Source: Candidatus Marispirochaeta associata
Lineage (GTDB): Bacteria; Spirochaetota; Spirochaetia; JC444; Marispirochaetaceae
DNA: 64,000 nt
Direction: 5' to 3'
Assembly: GCA_001749745.1 (NCBI GenBank)
Contig: JWTM01000424.1
Location: forward strand, 310,001 to 374,000
This document shows, piece by piece, positions 34,702 through 41,399 of the stretch (within the stretch, counting starts at the first letter, position 1; every line of letters starts with the position of its first letter). A program made the translations under genes and the position numbers. The notes under the pieces were generated by a model. That model was not told where the DNA came from, searched no databases, and saw only the letters and a program-made list of their open reading frames with translations.

Positions 34702-37700
34702 GGGCTCTCTCCTCCTCGGGGGTTTCCCGGCTTACCGGGCTTTTCCCGTAATCACAGCGCAGACAGCGGCCGCATTGCCGCATGGCCGAGGCCTCGGTCC
34801 AGCAGAGTTCCACTTCGTCGAAGTTCGCCCGCCGACGCTCGACGTCGATGGTCGGCAGTTTCTCCCGCGGGTAGGGCACCGGATCGGCGTCGGGATCGTA
34901 GGCGGTGTCGTTCTCCCACTCCTCTCGCCAGAAAGCGTGTTCCGCTCCGGTAAGGTAGCGGTCCATGCCGACCGCCGCCCGCTCCCCGGAGCCGATGGCG
35001 GTTACCACCGACCAGGGGCCGGTAGCCATGTCTCCGCCGGCGAAGATCCACTCCACCGAGGTCTGCCCGTCCACGGGACTGGCGGCGATGAAGCGGTCGG
35101 GGCGCAGTTCGAGTTCGGTCTCTCCCAATATGCTCTTCGGTTCAAGGCGCTGACCGATGGCGATGATAATCTGGTCGGCCTCGATAAGTTCCGGCTCATC
35201 CTCCGATGCGGTTGGCCGACGTCGGCCGGAGCGGTCGAACTCGCCCAGGGTCATCGGGAGACAGCGAATGCCCGAGGCCTTCCCCTTGGCATCAGTAACA
35301 ATCTCTAAAGGCTGAGTCAGGGTACGCAGGACGACTCCCTCGTGCAGGGCCTCGTCGATCTCCTCGGCATAGGCCGGCATCTGCTCCTGGCTTCTACGGT
35401 AGAGGATCGTCACCTCTTCGGCATCGAGCCGTATCGCCGTACGAGCGGCGTCGACTGCGGCATTCCCGCCGCCGATCACGACCACCTTGCGTCCGACGGG
35501 GACCGATCCGCGGATGTTGTATTCCCGCAGGAAGGGCACCGCCTGAACGACGCCTTCGGCATCCTCGCCGGTTATCCCGAGCGCCAGGTTTTCCGGAGCG
35601 CCGAGACCGAGGAATATCGCCTCGAAACCGCTCTCTTTGAGGGACTCCAGACTGAAGTCCCGGCCGAGGCGCTGCTCGGTCTTAATGGTGACGCCCATGC
35701 GTTCGATCATGCGCACCTCCCGGGCCAGGGTTTCCCGGGGGAGCCGGTAGGCGGGAATCGTCTGGGCCAGCATGCCGCCGGGACGGGATTCCGCCTCAAA
35801 GACGACCGGTTTATAGCCCAGGCGCGCCAGGAAGTATGCGCAGGAGAGCCCGGCGGGACCGGCGCCGACAACGGCTACCTTGCGCTTCTCGTTCTCCGCA
35901 TTCTCCCGTACCTCGGGCATCTGGATGGTCACCTCCTGTTCGACCAGGAAGCGCTTGACGCCGCGGATCGAGACCGGCTCGTCCAGGGTCGAGCGGCGGC
36001 AGTGATCCTCGCAGGTGTGAAAGCAGACCCGGGCGCAGACCGCGGCAAAGGGATTGCGCTCCCGATGCAGCTTTAGGGCCTCGGCGTAACGCTTCTCTTT
36101 GACCAGCGAGACGAATCCGGGGATGTCCACGTCGGCGGGACAGGCGCTCTGACAGGGGGCGCGTACCAGACCGGGGCAGACCCCTGCCTCGCAGTGCTTG
36201 TCCCTGATATGGGCTTCGTACTCATGTCGAAAGTGGCGGATCGTGGAGAGGACCGGATTGGGAGCCGTCTGTCCCAGCCCGCAGAGGCTGGTCTCCTTGA
36301 TCATGGTTCCCAGTTCGATCAGCCGCTCGATATCCCCCTCTTCCCCTTGGCCGTCGCAGATTCGAGTCAGAATCTCGAGCATCCGCTTCGTGCCGACCCG
36401 GCAGGGGACGCATTTCCCGCAGGACTCCTCCTGGACGAACTCCAGGAAGAAGCGGGCCACATCGACCATACAGGTCTCTTCGTCCATGACGATTAATCCG
36501 CCGGAGCCCATGATCGCTCCCAGCTCCGCAAGGGGGGCGTAATCGAGGGCTACTCCCAGGTGTTCCTTCGGGATGCAGCCGCCGGAGGGACCGCCGATTT
36601 GGGCGGCCTTGAAGCTCTTGTCGTTCTTGATTCCCCCGCCGATGTCGTAGATCAGTTCCCCCAGGGAGGTGCCGATCGGTACTTCGACCAGACCGGTCGC
36701 GTTGACCGCTCCGGCCAGGGCGAACACCTTCGTCCCGGCGCTCGATTCTGTTCCTAAGGCGGCGTACTTCTCGGGTCCGTCGGCGATGATCGCCGCCACA
36801 TTGGCGTAGGTCTCGACGTTATTCAGGAGGGTAGGTTTGTCCCAGAGGCCCTTCTGAGCCGGGAAGGGTGGCCGTGGGCGGGGTTCGCCCCGTTTCCCCT
36901 CGATGGAGTTGATGAGGGCCGTCTCCTCGCCGCAGACGAAGGCGCCGGAGCCCATACGGATCGAGAGGTCGAATGAGAAATCGCTCCCCATGATAGCGTC
37001 GCCAAGGAGTCCCGCTTCCCGCGCCTGTTCCAGTGCTTTATGCAGGCGCGAAACAGCCAAGGGGTACTCGGCGCGCACATAGACGAAACCCTCTTTGGCG
37101 CCGACCGCATAAGCGGCGGTTGCCATGCCTTCTATCAGGCTGTGGGGATCGCCCTCCAGCACGCTTCTGTCCATGAAGGCGCCCGGATCTCCCTCGTCGG
37201 CATTGCAGAGGACAAATTTCTCGTCTCCTTCGGCCTTACGGGTGAAGTCCCACTTCATCCAAGTAGGGAATCCGGCGCCTCCCCGACCGCGCAGACCGGA
37301 ATCCTTGAGGGCTTGAACCACTTCGTCCGGACTCATGGAAGAGAGGACCTTAGCCAGGCCCCGGTAGCCGCCGGCGGCGATATACTCTTCGATCTTCCCC
37401 GGATCGATTCGACCGCAGTTGCGGAGGACGATCTTATTCTGGCCCTGGAAGAAATCGATATCCTGCAGGTGGGCCGCCGGTTCGTCATTTCTTTTATTGT
37501 GATGAATCAGCCGCTCTACCAGTTTCTTTTGTACGAAATGGGTAGCGACGATCTCTTCCGAGTCTTCCGGCGTGACCTGTTCATAGATGATTCCGTCGGG
37601 ATGAATCATGATGACCGGACCGGAGGCGCAGGGGCCGAGACAGCCGGTCTCTTTAATCGGGATGTCGATTTTATGCTTGTCTAAAGAGGCGCTCAGCGCC

Positions 37701-37834
37701 GTCTTTACTTCTAAAGCCCCCGAGGCAATGCAGCCGCCGCCGGCACAGAGGAGGATCGCCGCCTGCTCCAGTTTCGCGCGGTTTTCCTGATAGATCTTCT
37801 CTAGACGTTTGGGGTTGTCGATCTGAATCTTCAT
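34694..37834 (-). CDS. hydB: HydB/NuoF-like subunit fused to a GltD/NfnB-like FAD-NAD(P) module
   Basis: 1046 residues. Residues 1-110 form a thioredoxin-like [2Fe-2S] domain (CAGGGC, TGCLGPCA). About 150-440 is the FMN/NADH domain with RGRGGAGFPTWMKW, then an SLBB domain. ESCGKCVPCRVGTKRM (about 480) binds [4Fe-4S]. In place of the usual C-terminal ferredoxin domain, residues about 555-1046 are a glutamate-synthase-small-subunit-like module: Fer4_20 cysteines (PCQSACPAD, CARVCFHTCEDHC), FAD motif VGAGPAGLSCAY, NAD(P) motif VIGGGNAAVDAAR and IFAGGDMATGP. It should add a second pyridine nucleotide/FAD site to the hydrogenase complex. It is linked to hydC by an ATGA overlap. I see no frameshift, and the stop lies inside hydA. 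Confidence 0.93.
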   Translation of the reverse strand: MKIQIDNPKRLEKIYQENRAKLEQAAILLCAGGGCIASGALEVKTALSASLDKHKIDIPIKETGCLGPCASGPVIMIHPDGIIYEQVTPEDSEEIVATHFVQKKLVERLIHHNKRNDEPAAHLQDIDFFQGQNKIVLRNCGRIDPGKIEEYIAAGGYRGLAKVLSSMSPDEVVQALKDSGLRGRGGAGFPTWMKWDFTRKAEGDEKFVLCNADEGDPGAFMDRSVLEGDPHSLIEGMATAAYAVGAKEGFVYVRAEYPLAVSRLHKALEQAREAGLLGDAIMGSDFSFDLSIRMGSGAFVCGEETALINSIEGKRGEPRPRPPFPAQKGLWDKPTLLNNVETYANVAAIIADGPEKYAALGTESSAGTKVFALAGAVNATGLVEVPIGTSLGELIYDIGGGIKNDKSFKAAQIGGPSGGCIPKEHLGVALDYAPLAELGAIMGSGGLIVMDEETCMVDVARFFLEFVQEESCGKCVPCRVGTKRMLEILTRICDGQGEEGDIERLIELGTMIKETSLCGLGQTAPNPVLSTIRHFRHEYEAHIRDKHCEAGVCPGLVRAPCQSACPADVDIPGFVSLVKEKRYAEALKLHRERNPFAAVCARVCFHTCEDHCRRSTLDEPVSIRGVKRFLVEQEVTIQMPEVRENAENEKRKVAVVGAGPAGLSCAYFLARLGYKPVVFEAESRPGGMLAQTIPAYRLPRETLAREVRMIERMGVTIKTEQRLGRDFSLESLKESGFEAIFLGLGAPENLALGITGEDAEGVVQAVPFLREYNIRGSVPVGRKVVVIGGGNAAVDAARTAIRLDAEEVTILYRRSQEQMPAYAEEIDEALHEGVVLRTLTQPLEIVTDAKGKASGIRCLPMTLGEFDRSGRRRPTASEDEPELIEADQIIIAIGQRLEPKSILGETELELRPDRFIAASPVDGQTSVEWIFAGGDMATGPWSVVTAIGSGERAAVGMDRYLTGAEHAFWREEWENDTAYDPDADPVPYPREKLPTIDVERRRANFDEVELCWTEASAMRQCGRCLRCDYGKSPVSRETPEEERAHA

Positions 37835-38352
37835 ACCGCCTCCTCATCACTATCCCGATACGGGGTCAGCAGTTCACGAATCTTCGAGGGTTTTACCCGC
37901 TGGTGTACGTCGTCGTCGATCATGACCACCGGAGCAAGACCGCAGGCGCCGAAGCAGCGTCCTACCTCCAGGCTGAAGAGGCGGTCCTCGGTGGTTTCGC
38001 CTACGCCGATCCCCAGTTCCTGCTGCAGTGCGGCCAGTACCTCTTTTCCGCCCCGGACATAGCAGGCGGTACCGAGACAGGCTCTGACCACATGTCGGCC
38101 CCTGGGGACGGTGGAGAAGAAGGAGTAGAAGCTGACCACGCCGGTCACTTCACTGTAGGGGATCTTGAGAGAGCGGGAGATGAGTTTGAGCGCCGATTCC
38201 GGCAGGTAGCCGAAAAGGTTCTGTGCGCTCTGAAGAGCGGGAATTAGTCCGCCCTTGTCGGGATTGAAGGTCGGGATCAGCTCTTCCAGCCGGGCGAGTA
38301 GATCCGCCTCGGATTCTTGATGATCAACCTTCGATTGCGCCTCTGTTTGCAT
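37831..38352 (-). CDS. hydC: NuoE-like [2Fe-2S] subunit HydC
   Basis: 173 residues. Helical N-terminal half (LIPALQSAQNLFGYLPESAL) and thioredoxin-like C-terminal half with the four [2Fe-2S] Cys: ACLGTACYVRGG and GRCFGACGLAP. It passes electrons between HydB and HydA. It is the first gene of the operon; AAAGGAG lies 6 bases before ATG 38352, and a leader of about 140 bases separates it from the predicted transcription start. Confidence 0.94.
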   Translation of the reverse strand: MQTEAQSKVDHQESEADLLARLEELIPTFNPDKGGLIPALQSAQNLFGYLPESALKLISRSLKIPYSEVTGVVSFYSFFSTVPRGRHVVRACLGTACYVRGGKEVLAALQQELGIGVGETTEDRLFSLEVGRCFGACGLAPVVMIDDDVHQRVKPSKIRELLTPYRDSDEEAV

Positions 38353-38498
38353 ACGGTACTCCTTTAAGATCGTCTAAGTACAGTGTGCAAGTCTCTCGGG
38401 CACAAAACTTCTGCTGTTACTCCGTTGTTGTGCTTAGATGTATAACTGTTGCGTCCTTCATGTAGTAAAGTGCGAGGGACATTGCCTCAAGATATAAA

Positions 38499-38527
38499 AT
38501 TGTAGCATGAAACAGCTGAACGGTCAA
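38499..38527 (-). promoter_or_regulatory. Sigma70-type promoter of hydCBA
   Basis: TTGACC (38522-38527), exact 17-bp spacer, TACAAT (38499-38504). It is the best promoter match in the window after that of the first toxin-antitoxin module. Predicted start near 38492. Confidence 0.75.
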
Positions 38528-38547
38528 AAAAAGTTATAAAAAGCAGA

Positions 38548-38564
38548 ATATTGTGAATCAATAT
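38548..38564. promoter_or_regulatory. Inverted repeat ATATTG-N5-CAATAT upstream of the hyd promoter
   Basis: A perfect 6-bp inverted repeat with 5-base spacing. Its centre (38556) is about 64 bases upstream of the predicted hyd start, a position used by class I CRP/FNR-type activators. It includes TTGTGAA, a Rex-like half-site, but the second half does not match Rex. Confidence 0.4.
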
Positions 38565-38568
38565 CAAT

Positions 38569-38680
38569 AAAAAGAAACATGCCCCTTGCGGGGCATGCGA
38601 ATGCGGGAGAAATGGAGGGTATGGCATTTTTTTACCTTCGCCGGAAGGGGAATGGAGGGTAGCCGTTGCCGCCTCCCGAC
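38569..38680 (-). ncRNA. Candidate trans-acting small RNA with duplicated C-rich motif
   Basis: A predicted RNA of about 110 nt. It starts near 38680 and ends in the terminator at 38578-38597 with U-tract to 38569. A closing stem CGGGAG/CTCCCG (38673-38678 with 38604-38609) and an inner hairpin CCTTC-CGGC-GAAGG (38644-38648 with 38635-38639) can form. The 11-mer TACCCTCCATT occurs twice, at 38651-38661 and 38611-38621, on either side of the inner hairpin and probably single-stranded. These motifs are complementary to Shine-Dalgarno-type GGAGGG. No known RNA family was recognised. Confidence 0.45.
38578..38597 (-). terminator. Intrinsic terminator, probable 3' end of the candidate small RNA
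   Basis: A perfect 8-bp stem CATGCCCC/GGGGCATG with a GCAA tetraloop on the minus strand, followed by TTTCTTTTTATT. No minus-strand gene lies within 380 bases upstream, so it must end a non-coding transcript. Confidence 0.7.
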
Positions 38681-38686
38681 ACAAAA

Positions 38687-38715
38687 AACATAACCAAATT
38701 AGTAAAGATTAACAA
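38687..38715 (-). promoter_or_regulatory. Predicted promoter of the candidate small RNA
   Basis: TTGTTA (38710-38715), exact 17-bp spacer, TATGTT (38687-38692). The predicted start at about 38680 lies 2 bases before the closing stem of the RNA. Confidence 0.45.
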
Positions 38716-38770
38716 GAAAAATTTAAAAAAAGATTGAAAAGTGTGCGGATAGCGATAGATACTTCAAATC

Positions 38771-39943
38771 GTGCAGAGAACTACGAGTCCGTTCACAGTC
38801 TTAATCCTTTTGTCGCTGTTGATGTCGGTCGTGACCGTCGGCGCCGTCATATATGAATTGGACGATCGATTACGGACTCCGCCGCCGTTTCCCCCTGCGC
38901 CGAGCCGCATCCGTACCATGACCTTCGCCGGCGATATCATGGCTCACGATGTGAATTACTACGCCCCTTCCTATGAAGAGATCTACCGGGATGTGCGGCC
39001 GCTGTTGCGCGGGGATCATCTGACCTTCGGCAATCTCGAGTTCCCGGTGGATCAGAGTAAACCCTATTCAAATTATCCTCGCTTCAACAACCACCCCGCT
39101 TATGTCGAGGCGGCGGTAGCGGCGGGTTTTCAGGTCTTTTCCGCAGCGAATAACCACTCCACCGATCAAGGCGCTGAATCGGTGGTGGCCACCGCCCGCT
39201 ATCTCAATCAATTGACTGACTCCCGTCCCGTTGTCTGGTCCGGGTTGCGCACCCATCCCGAGGATCCGATGACGCCGGTGGAGGTTTACAGCCCTGGAAT
39301 TCGGATCGGCTTTTTGGCGCTGACCTTTATGCTCAATCTCGAGGAGGGGAGCGAGCTCGTATACCGCATAAACTATCGTAGTGGAGAGCGGCGGGAGGCA
39401 TTGTTGCGGTATGTCGAGGCCGTCGCTCCGGCCTACGATCTCTTCATTCTCTCGGTTCACGGAGGAGTCGAATACCGGGAGCTACCGCTCCCCCTGAAGT
39501 ACGGTTATTTCCATCAGCTGGTCGAGGCCGGCGTCGATATCCTCTGGGCGCACCACCCGCATGTGCTGCAGCCCCATGAGCTTGTACGCCGTGAGGACGG
39601 AACGAGGGCGGTAATTATCAACTCGGCGGGAAACTTTATCTCCGGGCAGACCTGGCGTATGGAACCGAGCGACGCTGAAGGGGAAGATCCGCCGAAGGCT
39701 GAATCGGCCTTGTACCGCGTACATCTGGCCGAGCGCAAGGATGGTTCCCTCCATATCTGCGGCGTCGAGCCGGTGCCGATCGTAGCCTACCGACATCCGG
39801 AACACGGGATGGTCGTCCGACGGCTGAATGGACTCCTTGCCGATAAAGAGCTGGATGAGGGCTGGAGAGACTTCTATACAAGCCGATTTTCCTCGATTCA
39901 ACGGATTCTCGAGCCTATAGACAGCCATAACCATGCTCCCTAA
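38771..39943 (+). CDS. CapA/PgsA-family metallophosphoesterase-like protein
   Basis: 390 residues from GTG 38771. An N-terminal membrane anchor (LILLSLLMSVVTVGAVI) leads to a PGA_cap domain: MTFAGDIMAHD (metal ligands), FGNLEFPVD, FSAANNHSTDQG, LSVHGGVEYRELP and WAHHPHVLQPHEL. These His/Asp/Asn motifs match the calcineurin-like fold of CapA/YwtB. The family is named for poly-gamma-glutamate capsule synthesis, but no CapBC genes are nearby, so the substrate is unknown. No clear ribosome-binding site precedes the start, and the predicted promoter lies very close to it. Confidence 0.87.
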   Translation: MQRTTSPFTVLILLSLLMSVVTVGAVIYELDDRLRTPPPFPPAPSRIRTMTFAGDIMAHDVNYYAPSYEEIYRDVRPLLRGDHLTFGNLEFPVDQSKPYSNYPRFNNHPAYVEAAVAAGFQVFSAANNHSTDQGAESVVATARYLNQLTDSRPVVWSGLRTHPEDPMTPVEVYSPGIRIGFLALTFMLNLEEGSELVYRINYRSGERREALLRYVEAVAPAYDLFILSVHGGVEYRELPLPLKYGYFHQLVEAGVDILWAHHPHVLQPHELVRREDGTRAVIINSAGNFISGQTWRMEPSDAEGEDPPKAESALYRVHLAERKDGSLHICGVEPVPIVAYRHPEHGMVVRRLNGLLADKELDEGWRDFYTSRFSSIQRILEPIDSHNHAP

Positions 39944-40032
39944 GCAAAAAAACTGAAAAAACACTCGCAATTTTCTCATCTTTTACTATAGTTAATGGTG
40001 AAACAGGAAAACCCTTTTTTAGGAGATGCTCA

Positions 40033-40644
40033 ATGAATCTCATGTCCAAGACCAGTTTGATCGTACTCATTCTTGTAATCGCCGCAGGCGGGGCTTTTGC
40101 CTATAATCCCGACGATCGTTTTGTCGATATCGCTACCGCCCAGTCCGACATTGACGAGCGTAACCAGGAGATCAGCCGTCTCGAGAGTGAAAACGAGACC
40201 CTATTGCAGCAGATTGCCGACAACGAGGATTACCTGGCCGAGCGCAACGATAAGCACGACAAGGTAGAGGTCGCGATTACCCGCATGAACGAGGCAATTG
40301 CCGATATGCTGAGGATCATGACGGAGATGACTGACCAGGCCGCAGCTGATAAGTTTCAACAGTCGATCGACGAGAGTCGGCAGACCCGGAACGACCTGAT
40401 GGATACCCGCTCAAAGCTGGAGGTTCAGATTGCCGATACCCAGCAGAGTTTGGAAGATGATCAAACTCAGCTGAATGTAAACCGGGCCAAGATCGTCAAG
40501 CTCCAGAGTGAGATCGAGGTGCTTAACGTCCAAATTGCCCGTACAGAGGAACAGCAGGAAAAACTCGACTTTACCATTCAGCAGGCCGAGGCAGCCTTGG
40601 CCGAGATCGAGCAGCTGGTAAGCGAGATCGGTTCCGTAGAGTAG
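40033..40644 (+). CDS. Exported coiled-coil protein
   Basis: 203 residues. AGGAG lies 7 bases before ATG 40033. The signal peptide TSLIVLILVIAAGGAFA is followed by two long heptad-rich segments (about 35-85 and 110-200), rich in Glu, Gln, Asp and Ile, that should form an antiparallel or dimeric coiled coil. No Cys or enzymatic motif. It resembles periplasmic structural coiled-coil proteins such as OmpH/Skp in shape only; the pI looks acidic, unlike Skp. A TATAGT -10-like box is at 39987-39992, with TCGCAA (39965-39970) sixteen bases before it. Confidence 0.7.
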   Translation: MNLMSKTSLIVLILVIAAGGAFAYNPDDRFVDIATAQSDIDERNQEISRLESENETLLQQIADNEDYLAERNDKHDKVEVAITRMNEAIADMLRIMTEMTDQAAADKFQQSIDESRQTRNDLMDTRSKLEVQIADTQQSLEDDQTQLNVNRAKIVKLQSEIEVLNVQIARTEEQQEKLDFTIQQAEAALAEIEQLVSEIGSVE

Positions 40645-40667
40645 TCCACATAGCAAATCCCCGATAG

Positions 40668-40691
40668 AGCCCTTCGAATTCCCGAAGGGCT
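40668..40691. terminator. Hairpin between convergent genes
   Basis: A 9-bp stem AGCCCTTCG/CGAAGGGCT with a 6-base loop, located after the coiled-coil gene and at the stop of the convergent small gene. No strong T-run follows on either strand, so it may be a weak or factor-assisted terminator. Confidence 0.45.
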
Positions 40692-41013
40692 AAGGGATTT
40701 CTTGGTAATCCAGCACCTCGACCACCGAGCTGGTCTTGGCCGAATCGCTCGTACGAATCATTCTGCCCTCGATCGTAACCTTCTCGACCGACTCTTGATC
40801 GTACAACTCATCCGCAGGACTTCCTATCAACATGAATCTGCCGGAATCGACTGTCTCCAGGCAGAGCCGACGCTTGTCGCCGCTCATCCGGACCAGGGAT
40901 CCGGTAAGCCGCAGCTGATGGCTTGCACCTGAATGCTTACGCCGGCCCTGAAGGCTCATATTCGAGACATATAATAAGGCTGTGAAAAGCAGCAGAGGGA
41001 CTATATGGATAAT
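40690..41013 (-). CDS. Small membrane-anchored protein, paralogue of the next gene; probable ATT start
   Basis: 107 residues if translation starts at ATT 41013. The first ATG (40959) would give 89 residues, cut off a hydrophobic N-terminus (IVPLLLFTALLYV) and have no ribosome-binding site. ATT 41013 lies 6 bases after a strong AAAGGAG (41020-41026), and TATAAT (41037-41042) sits just upstream. The domain (about 30-105) parallels the neighbour at 41079: LRLTGSLVRM / VQLSGRLSIK, TVDSGRFMLIG / TTAEGEVYKLTG, VTIEGRMIR / VQVSGTMEN. The pattern suggests a small OB-like beta barrel. Function unknown. Confidence 0.6.
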   Translation of the reverse strand: MIHIVPLLLFTALLYVSNMSLQGRRKHSGASHQLRLTGSLVRMSGDKRRLCLETVDSGRFMLIGSPADELYDQESVEKVTIEGRMIRTSDSAKTSSVVEVLDYQEIP

Positions 41014-41036
41014 GGGGAACTCCTTTCCGCAAGCCT

Positions 41037-41042
41037 ATTATA
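41037..41042 (-). promoter_or_regulatory. TATAAT box upstream of the ATT-start gene
   Basis: Consensus -10 TATAAT with TG immediately before it, but no convincing -35. The expected start is near 41030, giving a leader of about 17 bases with AAAGGAG. Confidence 0.35.
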
Positions 41043-41078
41043 CAGCTTACGGGGCGGCGGCGGAAAGGGGTGTGGGAT

Positions 41079-41399
41079 TCAGGGGAGGATTCGATACCCC
41101 TTGACCAGAATTGTGTTCTTGATCCCAACGGGGGTATCCCCCCTGTTTTCCATAGTTCCCGATACTTGTACAGGGCCCTTGCCTTGCTTCGTACGTAATT
41201 CTTTAACCATCTCGCCGGTGAGTTTATAGACCTCTCCTTCTGCGGTGGTTAGGGCCAGGAAAGTGAACGGCTCGTTGCCTTTGATGCTCAATCTACCGCT
41301 TAGCTGAACTGTTCCTCCATTATATTGCTCTTTTGGACCACTAGCGAATAGACAGAGGGACAATAGGAGTGCGCTTACCAATAGAATAAATCTTTTCAT
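41079..41399 (-). CDS. Small exported protein, paralogue of the 40690 gene
   Basis: 106 residues. The signal peptide FILLVSALLLSLCLFASG could be cut by signal peptidase I or, at Cys16, by a relaxed spirochaete-type lipobox (LLSLC). The mature part is a beta-rich domain of about 80 residues with the LSGRL, VYKLTGE and VQVSGTMENRGDTP strands shared with the gene at 40690. The gene overlaps the stop of the M30 peptidase gene by 4 bases, so it is translated with it. Function unknown. Confidence 0.65.
   Translation of the reverse strand: MKRFILLVSALLLSLCLFASGPKEQYNGGTVQLSGRLSIKGNEPFTFLALTTAEGEVYKLTGEMVKELRTKQGKGPVQVSGTMENRGDTPVGIKNTILVKGYRILP

Larger units (their letters stand above)
38353..38770. 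other. Long intergenic region between hydC and capA-like gene
   Basis: The only gap above 300 bases. From hydC outwards it contains: a leader of about 140 bases with a TTGTGC/GCACAC inverted repeat, the hyd promoter (38499-38527), an inverted repeat upstream of it (38548-38564), a candidate small RNA on the minus strand (38569-38680) with its own promoter (38687-38715), and an AT-rich stretch before the capA-like gene. TTGAAA (38734-38739) and TAGATA (38756-38761), 16 bases apart, may be the promoter of that gene. A 65-codon minus-strand frame here has no coding character. Confidence 0.6.

Noticed and set aside
38378..38406. Possible Rex site in the hyd leader (TTGTGC and GCACAC arms)
   Set aside because: The arms are separated by 11 bases and lack the TGTGAAA core and the 8-base spacing of Rex operators.
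38590..38680. SRP (4.5S) RNA at the small-RNA locus
   Set aside because: CCGGAAGG occurs on the plus strand, but the conserved AGCAGC part of the SRP core is missing and promoter and terminator are on the other strand.
38487..38684. 65-codon minus-strand reading frame in the hyd upstream region
   Set aside because: No ribosome-binding site, unusual composition, and it runs through a terminator hairpin and the hyd promoter. A non-coding RNA explains the region better.
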